Shown piece by piece: positions 43,360 through 55,002 of a stretch of DNA of 64,000 nt. The translations under genes and the position numbers were made by a program. Where the stretch lies: NCBI RefSeq assembly GCF_009604385.1, contig NZ_WEGJ01000001.1, positions 434,001-498,000 on the forward strand, read 5' to 3'. The stretch is from Streptomyces smaragdinus. Lineage in GTDB: Bacteria > Actinomycetota > Actinomycetes > Streptomycetales > Streptomycetaceae. Position 1 is the stretch's first letter. Every line of letters begins with the position of its first letter. The notes below the pieces were generated by a model that worked only from the letters and a program-made list of their open reading frames with translations, had not been told where the DNA came from and did not search any database.

Positions 43360-46300
43360 ATGCAGGATGAACGCGACACCACCACCGTCATCCCGAACCC
43401 CGCGACCGGCGACGGCGAGCTGCGTGCCCTGCTCGCCGCCATGCGGGCGATGCGTGACGGGAACTTCCGGATCAGGCTGCCCGAGGACCGCGGCGGCACC
43501 GTCGGGGAGCTCGCCTCGGTGTTCAACCAGATCGCCGACCGCAAGGCCCATTTCGGCGACGAACTGGCCCGGGTGCGGGGCAGCGTACTGCGTCAGGGAC
43601 GGCTGGACGAACGGGTCGCGGCAAGTCCCGGTCAGGGATCGTGGGCGACGGAGGTCTCGCACACCAATACGCTGCTGGACGCCCTGGTCGGGCCGGCGGC
43701 GAACGCGACCCGGGTGCTGGACGCGGTGGCGGGCGGCGATCTGACGCAGCGCGTCGACCTGCACGACGGCACCCGTCAGCTGCACGGGGACCTGCGCCGG
43801 CTGGGGACGGCGGTGAACAAGATGGTCGACCAGCTGTCCCTGTTCACCGGCGAGGTCACCCGGGTGGCCCGCGAGGTGGGTACGGAGGGCCGCCTCGGCG
43901 GCCGGGCGAAGGTGCAGGGCTTGTCGGGCAGCTGGCGTCAGGTCACCGAGGCGGTGAACATGATGGCCGCCCGGCTCACCGCGCAGGTCCGGGACATCGC
44001 GGTGGTGACGACGGCGGTGGCGAGCGGTGACCTGACCCGGACGGTGACGGTCGAGGCCACGGGTGAGCTGCTGGAGCTGAAGCTCACGGTGAACACGATG
44101 GTGGCGCAGCTCTCCGCGTTCGCCGACGAGGTCACCCGGGTGGCGCGTGAGGTGGGTACGGGCGGTCAGCTGGGCGGCCGGGCGCAGGTGCGGGGGGTGT
44201 CCGGGGTATGGAAGGACCTCACCGACAACGTCAACTTCATGGCCTCCAACCTCACCAGCCAAGTCCGTAACATCGCCCAGGTCACGACGGCCGTCGCCAA
44301 CGGCGATCTGAGTCAGAAGATCACGGTGGACGCGCAGGGCGAGATCCTGCAGCTGAAGTCGACGATCAACACGATGGTGGATCAGCTGTCCGCGTTCGCC
44401 GACGAGGTCACCCGCGTCGCCCGCGAGGTGGGTACGGAGGGAAACCTCGGCGGACAGGCCCAGGTACGCGGCGTGTCGGGGGTCTGGAAAGACCTCACCG
44501 ACAACGTCAACTTCATGGCCTCCAACCTCACCAGCCAGGTGCGGAACATCGCGCTGGTGACCACGGCCGTCGCCAACGGCGACCTCTCCAAGAAAATCGA
44601 AGTCGACGCCCGCGGCGAAATCCTCGAACTCAAATCCACCATCAACACCATGGTCGACCAACTCTCCGCCTTCGCCGACGAAGTCACCCGCGTCGCCCGC
44701 GAAGTCGGCACGGAAGGAAACCTCGGCGGACAGGCCCAGGTACGCGGCGTCTCCGGCGTCTGGAAAGACCTCACCGACAACGTCAACTTCATGGCCTCCA
44801 ACCTCACCAGCCAAGTCCGCAGCATCGCCCAGGTCACCACCGCCGTCGCCAACGGCGACCTCTCCAAGAAAATCGAAGTCGACGCCCGCGGCGAAATCCT
44901 CGAACTCAAATCCACCATCAACACCATGGTCGACCAACTCTCCGCCTTCGCCGACGAAGTCACCCGCGTCGCCCGCGAAGTCGGCACGGAAGGCCAGCTG
45001 GGCGGCCGGGCCGAGGTGCGCGGGGTGTCCGGGGTGTGGAAGGACCTCACCGACAACGTCAACTTCATGGCCGACAACCTGACCTCCCAGGTCCGCAACA
45101 TCGCCCTGGTGTCCACGGCGGTGGCACAGGGCGATCTGGGCAAGAAGATCACGGTGGCGGCGAAGGGCGAGATCCAGGAGCTGAAGGACACCATCAACAC
45201 GATGGTGGACCAGCTCTCCGCGTTCGCCGACGAGGTCACCCGCGTCGCCCGCGAGGTCGGCACCGAGGGAAACCTCGGCGGACAGGCCCAGGTACGCGGC
45301 GTCTCCGGCGTCTGGAAAGACCTCACCGACAACGTCAACTTCATGGCGTCGAACCTGACCTCCCAGGTCCGCAGCATCGCCCAGGTCACCACCGCCGTCG
45401 CCAAGGGCGACCTGTCGAAGAAGATCGACGTCGATGCCCGCGGCGAGATCCTCGAGCTGAAGGACACCATCAACACGATGGTCCAGCAGCTGCGCGCGTT
45501 CGCCGACGAGGTGACCCGCGTGGCCCGCGAGGTGGGTACGGAGGGCCAGCTGGGCGGCCGGGCTCAGGTGCGCGGGGTGTCCGGGGTCTGGAAGGACCTC
45601 ACCGACAATGTGAACTACATGGCCGACAACCTGACCTCCCAGGTCCGCAACATCGCCCAGGTCGCGACGGCCGTGGCCCAGGGCGACCTGTCGAAGAAGA
45701 TCGACGTCGACGCCCGCGGCGAGATCCTCGAGCTCAAGACGACCATCAACACGATGGTCGACACCCTGTCCTCCTTCTCCTCCGAGGTCACCCGTGTCGC
45801 CCGCGAGGTCGGCTCCGAGGGCCAGCTGGGCGGACAGGCCCGGGTGGAGGGCGTGTTCGGCACCTGGAAGCGCCTCACCACGAACGTGAACGAGCTGGCG
45901 TCCAACCTCACCACCCAGGTACGCGCCATCGCCGAGGTCGCCTCCGCGGTGGCCGCCGGTGACCTGACCCGCTCCATCACGGTGGAGACCCGGGGCGAGG
46001 TCGCCGACCTGAAGGACAACATCAACCTGATGGTGGCCAACCTCCGCGAGACCACCCGCGCCAAGGACTGGCTGGAGACGAACCTGGCCCGCCTGGCCGG
46101 CCTGATGCAGGGCCACCGCGACCTGATGGAGGTCGCGGACCTCATCCTGCGAGAGCTCACGCCGCTGGTGAACGCCCAGTACGGCGCGTTCTTCCTGGCC
46201 GACCCGGACGGCGACGGGAGCCTCTCCGATCCCCCGGCCGCGACCAAGGGCCTGGCGTTCATCGCCGGTTACGGCTCCGCGCAGAGCTCCACCGTGGACA

Positions 46301-48024
46301 CCGGCGGCATGCCCGGGCACGGTCTCGTACGGCAGGCGGCGCTGGAGAAGAAGCGGATCCTGATGGAGGAGGCGCCGCCCGACTACATCAAGATCAACTC
46401 CGGGCTCGGTGAGGCCGCCCCGGCCAGCGTCGTGATCATCCCGATCCTCTTCGAGGACAAGCTGCTGGGCATCATCGAGCTGGCGTCGTTCTCCCGCTTC
46501 TCGGACGTCCACCTGGCGTTCTTCGACCAGTTCGTGAACACCATCGGCGTCGCGATCAACACCATCATCGCCAACTCCCGCACGGAGTCCCTGCTGGGCG
46601 AGTCGCAGCGCCTGGCGGTCCAGCTGCAGGAGCGGTCGGACGAACTGCAGCGCCAGCAGGCGAAGCTGCAGCGCTCGAACGCGGAGCTCGAGGAGAAGGC
46701 GGCGCTGCTGGCGACGTCCTCGCAGTACAAGTCGGAGTTCCTGGCGAACATGTCGCACGAGCTGCGCACCCCGCTGAACTCCCTGCTCATCATGGCCCGG
46801 CTGCTCGCCGACAACCCGGACGGCAACCTCAGCGCCCAGGAGGTCCAGTTCGCCGAGACCATCAACCGCTCCGGGACCGATCTGCTCACGCTGATCAACG
46901 ACATCCTCGACCTGTCGAAGATCGAGGCCGGCCGGATGGACGTACGGCCCAAGAAGCTGCCGCTGACGAAGCTGCTGGACTACGTCGACGCGACCTTCCG
47001 CCCGATCACCCTGGACCGGGGCCTGTCGTTCACGGTGAACGTGAGCGAGGGCGTGCCGCGGGAGATGTTCTCCGACGAGCAGCGCCTCCAGCAGATCCTG
47101 CGCAACCTGCTGTCCAACGCGGTGAAGTTCACCGCCTCCGGCGGCGTGACGCTGAACGTCGCGCCGGCCGAGGCGCCGGAGGACAAGGAGGGCGACGGCG
47201 ATCTGGTGGCGTTCTCCGTCACGGACACCGGCATCGGGATCGCGCCGGAGAAACTGTCGGTGATCTTTGAGGCGTTCCAGCAGGCGGACGGCACGACGAG
47301 CCGCAAGTACGGCGGTACGGGCCTGGGTCTGTCGATCAGCCGGGAGATCGCGGGACTGCTCGGCGGCAAGATCGTCGCGCAGAGCGAGCCGGGCCGCGGC
47401 AGCACGTTCACCCTGTTCGTCCCGGCGGTCAGCCCCGGTCATCTGGGCGCCGAGACCGCCCCGGCGGTGTCGCCGCAGCTCGAGGCCGCCGCGGAGCCCG
47501 CGCCGCGGGCGGAGTTCGACAGCGACTGGCCGTCGACGACCAAGCTGGAGGAGTGGAAGTCGGGCCGCCCCGGCCAGGTGCTGCCGGGCCGGCGGGTGCT
47601 GATCGTCGACGACGACATCCGCAACGTCATCGCGCTCACCCATGTGCTGGGGCGGGTCGGGATGCCCGTGCTGTACGCGGAGAACGGCCGCGAGGGCATC
47701 GAGACGCTGGAGGCGAACGACGACATCCAGCTGATCCTGATGGACATCATGATGCCGGAGATGGACGGCTACGAGACGATCGAGGCGATCCGCTCCACGC
47801 CGCGCCGGGCGAATCTGCCGATCGTCGCGCTGACGGCGAAGGCCATGCCCGGCGACCGGGAGAAGTCCATCGCGAGCGGCGCGAACGACTACGTGCCCAA
47901 GCCCGTCGACCTGGACCGGCTGCTGACGGTGGTGTGCACGCTGCTGGACCCGGACCAGGGCGAGGACGGCCCGCTGATGCCCGGACAGCTGCCCGGCGGC
48001 CGCCAGGACGCCCCGGCAGGATGA
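43360..48024 (+). CDS. Soluble poly-HAMP hybrid histidine kinase (Nik1/group III-like)
   Basis: 1554 residues with no membrane segment. After an N-terminal HAMP-like region, eight 92-residue HAMP units span about residues 159-894. They are followed by GAF (about 915-1080), a coiled coil, HisKA with His1133 in SHELRTPLN, HATPase, and a receiver with phospho-acceptor Asp1462 in [11 protein letters not shown]. The repeat motif [18 protein letters not shown] is strikingly close to group III fungal kinases (Nik1/Os-1), osmosensors and dicarboximide/fludioxonil targets. It may relay phosphate internally from His to its own Asp; no response-regulator partner is adjacent. It is divergent from the SpoIIE sensor phosphatase. 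Confidence 0.9.
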   Translation: MQDERDTTTVIPNPATGDGELRALLAAMRAMRDGNFRIRLPEDRGGTVGELASVFNQIADRKAHFGDELARVRGSVLRQGRLDERVAASPGQGSWATEVSHTNTLLDALVGPAANATRVLDAVAGGDLTQRVDLHDGTRQLHGDLRRLGTAVNKMVDQLSLFTGEVTRVAREVGTEGRLGGRAKVQGLSGSWRQVTEAVNMMAARLTAQVRDIAVVTTAVASGDLTRTVTVEATGELLELKLTVNTMVAQLSAFADEVTRVAREVGTGGQLGGRAQVRGVSGVWKDLTDNVNFMASNLTSQVRNIAQVTTAVANGDLSQKITVDAQGEILQLKSTINTMVDQLSAFADEVTRVAREVGTEGNLGGQAQVRGVSGVWKDLTDNVNFMASNLTSQVRNIALVTTAVANGDLSKKIEVDARGEILELKSTINTMVDQLSAFADEVTRVAREVGTEGNLGGQAQVRGVSGVWKDLTDNVNFMASNLTSQVRSIAQVTTAVANGDLSKKIEVDARGEILELKSTINTMVDQLSAFADEVTRVAREVGTEGQLGGRAEVRGVSGVWKDLTDNVNFMADNLTSQVRNIALVSTAVAQGDLGKKITVAAKGEIQELKDTINTMVDQLSAFADEVTRVAREVGTEGNLGGQAQVRGVSGVWKDLTDNVNFMASNLTSQVRSIAQVTTAVAKGDLSKKIDVDARGEILELKDTINTMVQQLRAFADEVTRVAREVGTEGQLGGRAQVRGVSGVWKDLTDNVNYMADNLTSQVRNIAQVATAVAQGDLSKKIDVDARGEILELKTTINTMVDTLSSFSSEVTRVAREVGSEGQLGGQARVEGVFGTWKRLTTNVNELASNLTTQVRAIAEVASAVAAGDLTRSITVETRGEVADLKDNINLMVANLRETTRAKDWLETNLARLAGLMQGHRDLMEVADLILRELTPLVNAQYGAFFLADPDGDGSLSDPPAATKGLAFIAGYGSAQSSTVDTGGMPGHGLVRQAALEKKRILMEEAPPDYIKINSGLGEAAPASVVIIPILFEDKLLGIIELASFSRFSDVHLAFFDQFVNTIGVAINTIIANSRTESLLGESQRLAVQLQERSDELQRQQAKLQRSNAELEEKAALLATSSQYKSEFLANMSHELRTPLNSLLIMARLLADNPDGNLSAQEVQFAETINRSGTDLLTLINDILDLSKIEAGRMDVRPKKLPLTKLLDYVDATFRPITLDRGLSFTVNVSEGVPREMFSDEQRLQQILRNLLSNAVKFTASGGVTLNVAPAEAPEDKEGDGDLVAFSVTDTGIGIAPEKLSVIFEAFQQADGTTSRKYGGTGLGLSISREIAGLLGGKIVAQSEPGRGSTFTLFVPAVSPGHLGAETAPAVSPQLEAAAEPAPRAEFDSDWPSTTKLEEWKSGRPGQVLPGRRVLIVDDDIRNVIALTHVLGRVGMPVLYAENGREGIETLEANDDIQLILMDIMMPEMDGYETIEAIRSTPRRANLPIVALTAKAMPGDREKSIASGANDYVPKPVDLDRLLTVVCTLLDPDQGEDGPLMPGQLPGGRQDAPAG
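43834..46041 (+). repeat. Eight tandem 276-bp repeats encoding HAMP units
   Basis: Units begin at 43834 and then every 276 bp (44110, 44386, 44662, 44938, 45214, 45490, 45766), exactly 92 codons each with no drift in length. The outer units (first and last) are most divergent. Inner units share long identical DNA: 44567-44717 equals 44843-44993 (151 bp), and part of unit four (from about 44715) reappears in unit six near 45267. Confidence 0.93.
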
Positions 48025-48063
48025 CGACAGCCCCCCGCCCGGCATCCGGGCGGGGGGCTGTCG
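48025..48063. terminator. Strong bidirectional hairpin terminator
   Basis: Perfect 18-bp arms CGACAGCCCCCCGCCCGG and CCGGGCGGGGGGCTGTCG with a CAT loop, one base after the kinase stop and 9 bp before the isocitrate dehydrogenase stop on the other strand. Confidence 0.85.
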
Positions 48064-48072
48064 GTACGGGCG

Positions 48073-50339
<2,267 letters not shown>

Positions 50340-50400
50340 ATATCTCGTCCCCGGGCAGGACTCGACGCCCCCCGCCATGCGAGGGGCGCCGGGGGATGAG

Positions 50401-50937
50401 CTATGCCACGTACCCCACATGGGCGAGGGCCTGCTTCAGCAGATGGCCCTGGCCGCCGGGCATCTCCTGCTGGACCAGCTCGGAGGCGGCCTCCTGCGGG
50501 GTGAACCACTCCAGGTCGATCGCGTCCTGGCGGGGCGCGCAGTCGCCCGTCACGGGCACCACGTAGGCGAGCGAGACGGCGTGCTGGCGGGGGTCGTAGT
50601 ACGGGCTGACGCCCTGGGTGGGGAAGTACTCGGCGATGGTGAACGGCTGCAGCGAGGTGGGCACCCGGGGCAGCGCGACGGGGCCGAGGTCCTTCTCCAG
50701 ATGCCGCAGCAGCGCGTCGCGGACCCGTTCGTGGTGGAGCACCCGGCCGGAGACCAGGGCCCTGCTGATCGATCCGTCGGCACCGATGCGCAGCAGCAGC
50801 CCCACATGGGTGACCTCGCCCGCGTCGTCGACGCGGACCGGGACGGCGTCGACGTAGAGGATGGGCATCCGGGCCCGCGCGGACTCGAGGTCGTCGGGGG
50901 CGAGCCAGCCGGGCGAGGTTTCCGTCAGATCAGCCAT
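50401..50937 (-). CDS. NUDIX-like protein (DUF4916 type)
   Basis: A 178-residue cytoplasmic protein starting MADLTETSPGWLAPDDLESA. The fold resembles NUDIX proteins that streptomycete annotation calls DUF4916: ARMPILYVDAVPVRVDDAGE, then VGLLLRIGADGSISRALVSG. The canonical GX5EX7REUXEEXGU box is degenerate, since VSGRVLHHERVRDALLRHLE stands in its place, so hydrolase activity is doubtful. A single-gene unit downstream of and co-directional with nothing obvious. Confidence 0.7.
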   Translation of the reverse strand: MADLTETSPGWLAPDDLESARARMPILYVDAVPVRVDDAGEVTHVGLLLRIGADGSISRALVSGRVLHHERVRDALLRHLEKDLGPVALPRVPTSLQPFTIAEYFPTQGVSPYYDPRQHAVSLAYVVPVTGDCAPRQDAIDLEWFTPQEAASELVQQEMPGGQGHLLKQALAHVGYVA

Positions 50938-51036
50938 TCGCGCATCGTACGACGGGGTGCGGCCGGATACCGGCAGACCCCCCGAAGGGACTCCAACGGG
51001 CTGACGTGGAGTGTCCGTTGCGGGCACACTCGCGGT

Positions 51037-52023
51037 ATGCGGACGCCGGTGAGCGACCCGCAGCGGATCGGGCCGTACGCCGTCGTCGGCCGGCTCGGGT
51101 CCGGCGGGATGGGGTGGGTGTATCTGGCACGGTCGCCGGCGGGCGAGGCCGTGGCGGTGAAGGTCGTACGCGCGGAGCTGGCGGCGGACGACGGGTTCCG
51201 GCGGCGGTTCGCGCGGGAGGTCGCCGCGGCGCGGGCGGTGGCCGGGGAGTACACGGCGGCCGTGGTGGACGCCGATCCGCTGGCCTCTCCCCCGTGGCTG
51301 GCGACGGAGTACGTGGCGGCGCCGTCGCTGGCGGAGGCGGTCGCGGCGTCGGGGCCGCTGCCGGAGCCGGAGCTGCGGCGGCTGGGGGCGGGGCTGGTGG
51401 AGGCGCTGCGGGCGATCCACGCGGCCGGGGTGGTGCACCGGGACCTCAAGCCGTCCAACGTGCTGCTCGCGGCGGACCGGCCCCGGGTGATCGACTTCGG
51501 GGTGTCGCTGCTGGACGGCACCGGACGGCTGACGCGGGCGGGGTCGGTGCTGGGCACGCCGGCGTACATGGCCCCCGAGCAGCTGACGGGCGCCGGGGTG
51601 GGGCCGCCCTGCGACATCTTCGCGCTCGGCGGCGTGCTGGCGTACGCGGCGACGGGCCGGGCGCCGTTCGGCGACGGCAGCGGGGTGATGTACCGCGTGG
51701 CGCACGAGGCCCCCGACCTGTCCGCCGTGCCCCCGGGCGTACGGGAGACGGTCGCCCGGTGCCTGGACAAGGACCCCCGGCGCCGTCCCGGGACGGCCGC
51801 CCTGCTGGGTGCCCTGGCCCCGCCCGGCACCCTGCCGTCGTGGCCGGCCCCGGTCACCGACCGGATCCGTGAGCGCGGCGAGGACCTGGCGCGCCGGCGC
51901 TCGGCGGGAGCGGCCGGGGTGTCGATGGCGCCGGCGCTGCTGCTGCACGCGCGGACCCTGCTGGACGCCGGGCTGACCGGCACCCTCGTACGACAGGCGG
52001 TGGACCGTGGCCGAAGCCGGTGA
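51037..52023 (+). CDS. Serine/threonine protein kinase (Hanks type, soluble)
   Basis: 328 residues: kinase domain from about residue 13 with GSGGMGWVY (P-loop), AVKVV (Lys), HRDLKPSN (catalytic loop), VIDFG (metal-binding DFG) and GTPAYMAPEQ (activation segment end). A C-terminal ~60-residue helical tail has no membrane segment or PASTA repeats, so the kinase is cytosolic. It heads a co-directional run; its stop lies 17 bp inside the next gene. The target is unknown, but the following genes encode phosphatase and kinase-like partners. Confidence 0.9.
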   Translation: MRTPVSDPQRIGPYAVVGRLGSGGMGWVYLARSPAGEAVAVKVVRAELAADDGFRRRFAREVAAARAVAGEYTAAVVDADPLASPPWLATEYVAAPSLAEAVAASGPLPEPELRRLGAGLVEALRAIHAAGVVHRDLKPSNVLLAADRPRVIDFGVSLLDGTGRLTRAGSVLGTPAYMAPEQLTGAGVGPPCDIFALGGVLAYAATGRAPFGDGSGVMYRVAHEAPDLSAVPPGVRETVARCLDKDPRRRPGTAALLGALAPPGTLPSWPAPVTDRIRERGEDLARRRSAGAAGVSMAPALLLHARTLLDAGLTGTLVRQAVDRGRSR

Positions 52024-52441
52024 CCTGGGCACCCACTGGCGCCGGCTCGCCGTCGCCTGGGGTGCGGGAAACGGCCGCCGGGCGCACGACGACGGGACGG
52101 CGCTGTGTCTGACGTGGGAGCTCGCGGAGTCCCGCCGGCAGCTCACCGTACGGCTGACGACCGCCCGCGGTCTGCTGGTCGCCTTCATGACCGACGGGCA
52201 GGTGCTGGACCACGGTCAGCTGGCCACCGCCGCCGCTGCCGCGAACGCCTGGAACACCGAGCAGCTCCTGCCGATGCTGGCCGTCTGGGACGTCCGGGGA
52301 CCGGGGCCGTGTCTGGCGGGCGTGTGTTCGCTGCCGCTCAGCTGCCGGCTGACGGAGGAGGAATTCGCGCAGGTGGCCGATGAATGGCTGGCACAGGCGC
52401 GACAGATGTTTCTCAGGTGCTATCAGGTGTTCCAGTTGTAG
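52007..52441 (+). CDS. YbjN-like small protein
   Basis: 144 residues. The pattern ARGLLVAFMTDGQVLDHGQL, then AANAWNTEQLLPMLAVWDVR resembles YbjN/type III-chaperone-fold proteins that bind partners. It is translationally coupled to the kinase (17-bp overlap), suggesting the protein is a kinase adaptor or substrate. The assignment is by pattern only. Confidence 0.55.
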   Translation: MAEAGDLGTHWRRLAVAWGAGNGRRAHDDGTALCLTWELAESRRQLTVRLTTARGLLVAFMTDGQVLDHGQLATAAAAANAWNTEQLLPMLAVWDVRGPGPCLAGVCSLPLSCRLTEEEFAQVADEWLAQARQMFLRCYQVFQL

Positions 52442-52539
52442 GAGTTCCGCAAGGGAATTCCCGCGATGGCGTCAATTCCCGTCCGGAAAAGCCTTTCCCC
52501 TCATACAATCGTCGTGCTCTCGGCCCGCAGGGGGGTTCC

Positions 52540-53439
52540 ATGGGTCGTCGACGGATCTTTTCCGCGGCCTTTCCGCTCGGAATATCACTTCTCTTCGCGC
52601 TGCCCGCTCCCGCGTCCGCCGACGCCGGCTGCCGGGACGCGACGGTCGCCTGCTGGGCGGACCGCGCCGCCGCCGGACAGCTCGTCGTCGTCACGCTCGA
52701 CGACGCCCTCGGCGCGTTCGGCGACGGCGTCACCCGGCTGCAGCTCAGCCGGCTGCACGACGGCCGCCTCACCGTGGTCGTCCCGGAGGGGACCGCCACC
52801 GGCGCCGGCGGGACGACGCTGCTGGCGCTGGCCGACGAACGGCTCATCGCCCGCGACTCCACGGTCACGCCGCTGACCGACGCCCTGCGCCAACGGCTCG
52901 ATCAGGCCGAGGCCTGCGACACCGCGAAGGCGGCCGCCCTGTGCGACCAGCTCGCCGACGACGGTGTCACCGGGGCGAAGCTGATCGCCGCCCGGCGGGC
53001 GACGGAGGCGGCCGCGTTCCGCGCCGCGCCCGGCGGGGGCGGATCCCCGCTCGGCCCGATCCTCGGCGGTGTGCTGGCCGTCCTCGTGCTGGGCGGCCTG
53101 CTGCTGATCGCCCTGACCCGCCCCCGCCACCCCGTCCCCGCCGCCGGACCGGCGCCCGGCGCGCCGACCACGCCCGCACAGCCCCCGCACCCGCCGCGGC
53201 GCCGCGCGGGCGGCGCCGCCCGAACCGCCCGGCCCGCCCCGCAGGTGCCGAGCGGACCGCGCCGTACCGCCACCGTCCGTACCGCGCTGCGCCCGCAGGG
53301 CTACGTCGAGATCGAGCACGGCCTCTTCCGCGCCGTCTGGGCGGATCCCGGCAGCCTCGCGCCGGAGCCCGGCGAGCCCGTGGACGTCGTGGGCCACCCG
53401 GGCAGAGAGCGGCTGACCGCCGTCCCGCCCACCTCCTGA
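52540..53439 (+). CDS. Membrane protein with signal peptide and C-terminal cytoplasmic tail
   Basis: 299 residues: signal peptide (MGRRRIFSAAFPLGISLLFA, cleaved after ASA), an exported ~150-residue domain with three cysteines (GCRDATVACWAD, EACDTAKAAALCDQL), one transmembrane helix (LGPILGGVLAVLVLGGLLLI, about 190-210), and a Pro/Arg-rich tail ending in a small beta-like domain (GYVEIEHGLFRAVWADPG). The exported-to-cytosol topology and position before the vWA gene suggest a sensor feeding the phosphatase/kinase module. Family not recognised. Confidence 0.65.
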   Translation: MGRRRIFSAAFPLGISLLFALPAPASADAGCRDATVACWADRAAAGQLVVVTLDDALGAFGDGVTRLQLSRLHDGRLTVVVPEGTATGAGGTTLLALADERLIARDSTVTPLTDALRQRLDQAEACDTAKAAALCDQLADDGVTGAKLIAARRATEAAAFRAAPGGGGSPLGPILGGVLAVLVLGGLLLIALTRPRHPVPAAGPAPGAPTTPAQPPHPPRRRAGGAARTARPAPQVPSGPRRTATVRTALRPQGYVEIEHGLFRAVWADPGSLAPEPGEPVDVVGHPGRERLTAVPPTS

Positions 53440-53473
53440 CCAGATCGCGTCCGATCCACCGCGAGGAGCCCTC

Positions 53474-54235
53474 ATGCACGAACAGCACCCCCGGACGCTT
53501 CCGGTCCAGTACTCCGACATCGAGTTCGAGAACAACGCCCAGCGGCTGCCCCTCGTCCTGTGCCTGGACACCTCGAGCTCCATGAACGGCCGCCCGATCG
53601 ACACCCTCAACGAGGCCCTGGACTCCTGGACGCACGAGCTGCAGCACGACGTCGGCCTCAGCTACAGCGTCGAGGTCGCCGTCATCACCTTCGGCGGCCA
53701 CGGCGTCCGCGCCTGGCAGGGCCCCAACCCGCTGCAACCGGACACCCGCGTCAGCCCGTTCGTCCCCGCCCACGCCTTCCGCGCACCGCGCTTCACGGCC
53801 TCCGGGGTGACGCTCCTGACGGAGGCCCTGGAGCTGGCCATGCAGATCGTCGCCGCCCGCAAGACGGAGCTGCGCGCCGCCGGACTCCAGTACTACCGGC
53901 CGCAGATCTGCCTGGTCACCGACGGCCTGCCCACGGACGGCACCGGGCACTACACCGAGTCCTGGCGCCGGGTGGTGCCCGTCCTGGGCGACGAGCAGCT
54001 GGCGCGCCGCTTCCGGCTGTACGCGATCGGGGTGGGCGGCATCACCGACCAGGGCGAGGCCGTGCTGCGGGAGCTGGCGCCGAAGTTCAACGCCCGGCTG
54101 CAGGGCTTCCCGTTCAAGGAGCTGCTGCAGATGATGTCCGCCAGCGCGTCCGCCGAGCAGAAGGGCGCGGGCGACGAGGTGTTCGAGAAGATCTTCAGTC
54201 AGTTCCGTACGCAGCGCCCGGCGTGGGAGAGCTGA
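53474..54235 (+). CDS. TerY-like vWA-domain protein
   Basis: 253 residues forming one vWA domain. The MIDAS metal site is DTSSS (in LCLDTSSSMNG), with the distal Asp in LVTDGLPTDG. TerY proteins are vWA domains of tellurite-type stress systems that usually sit with a PP2C phosphatase and a kinase, as here. The stop shares one base with the phosphatase start (TGATG). GGAG precedes the ATG. Confidence 0.88.
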   Translation: MHEQHPRTLPVQYSDIEFENNAQRLPLVLCLDTSSSMNGRPIDTLNEALDSWTHELQHDVGLSYSVEVAVITFGGHGVRAWQGPNPLQPDTRVSPFVPAHAFRAPRFTASGVTLLTEALELAMQIVAARKTELRAAGLQYYRPQICLVTDGLPTDGTGHYTESWRRVVPVLGDEQLARRFRLYAIGVGGITDQGEAVLRELAPKFNARLQGFPFKELLQMMSASASAEQKGAGDEVFEKIFSQFRTQRPAWES

Positions 54236-55002
54236 TGTGGCGGGTGCACGGACTGAGCGTGCCGGGCTACCGGCACCGCCGCGACGGCGTCCCCTGCCAG
54301 GACGCGTGGGCGCACCGGCAGTCGGGCAGCGCGCAGGTGCTGGCCGTGGCCGACGGCGCCGGCAGCCGGCCGCGGTCCGACGAGGGCGCGCGGCTGGCCG
54401 TCGAGCTGGCGACGGAGCACTTCAGCCGGTGGACGTGGGCGAACGCCGGGGCACCGGCGGCGGCGCGGACGGTGCGGATGGAGCTGCAGATCACGTTCCG
54501 GGAGCTGCGCGCGGCGTTCCTGAAGCAGGTCGGGGACACGCCCGGGGACTTCGCGACGACGCTGACGGTCGTGGTGCTCACGCCTGAGTGGCTGGGGCAT
54601 CTGTCGGTCGGTGACGGCTTCGTGGTGCTGCGGGCCGGTACGTCGGAGGAGGGCGAGCCGCAGTTCCATGCGCTGCCCCGGCCCGCGGCGCCGGGCGAGT
54701 ACGGCAACGAGACGGTGTTCGTGACCTCCCCGGGCGCGGAGGAGTGGGTGCACACCGACTGTGTGCAGGACCGGGGGATTTCCGGGGTGCTGCTCTCCAC
54801 CGACGGGCTGGCGCAGGCCGCGCTGTCCACCCGTCCGCCGGGACCGAACACGTCGTTCGTCTCCGCCGTGCTCCGCTCCCTCGACGAGCCCGGCCCCGAC
54901 CCGGTCCGGGACACCGAGGCGCTGACGGACCTGCTGACCTCGGACCGGCTGACGGCGCTGAATGCCGACGACAAGACGCTGCTGCGGGCGGTGCGCACAT
55001 GA
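54235..55002 (+). CDS. PP2C-family serine/threonine phosphatase
   Basis: 255 residues. Metal-binding aspartates are visible in AVADGAGSRPRSDEGA (DGxG), LSTDGLAQAA and LNADDKTLL. The FATTLTVVVLTPEWLGHLSVGDGF segment completes the fold. It is of the short PP2C class found with TerY and atypical kinases. Coupled upstream (1-bp) to the vWA gene and downstream (4-bp ATGA) to the kinase-like gene, so all three are made as a unit. Confidence 0.88.
   Translation: MWRVHGLSVPGYRHRRDGVPCQDAWAHRQSGSAQVLAVADGAGSRPRSDEGARLAVELATEHFSRWTWANAGAPAAARTVRMELQITFRELRAAFLKQVGDTPGDFATTLTVVVLTPEWLGHLSVGDGFVVLRAGTSEEGEPQFHALPRPAAPGEYGNETVFVTSPGAEEWVHTDCVQDRGISGVLLSTDGLAQAALSTRPPGPNTSFVSAVLRSLDEPGPDPVRDTEALTDLLTSDRLTALNADDKTLLRAVRT

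Noticed and set aside
43834..46041. Tandem repeats considered as a satellite or CRISPR-like array
   Set aside because: The period is exactly 276 bp in frame and encodes HAMP units without spacers.
43273..48045. A 1590-codon open frame on the minus strand across the kinase gene
   Set aside because: It mirrors the repeat-rich kinase gene, lacks a start signal and recognisable domains, and arises from G/C-biased codons on the other strand.
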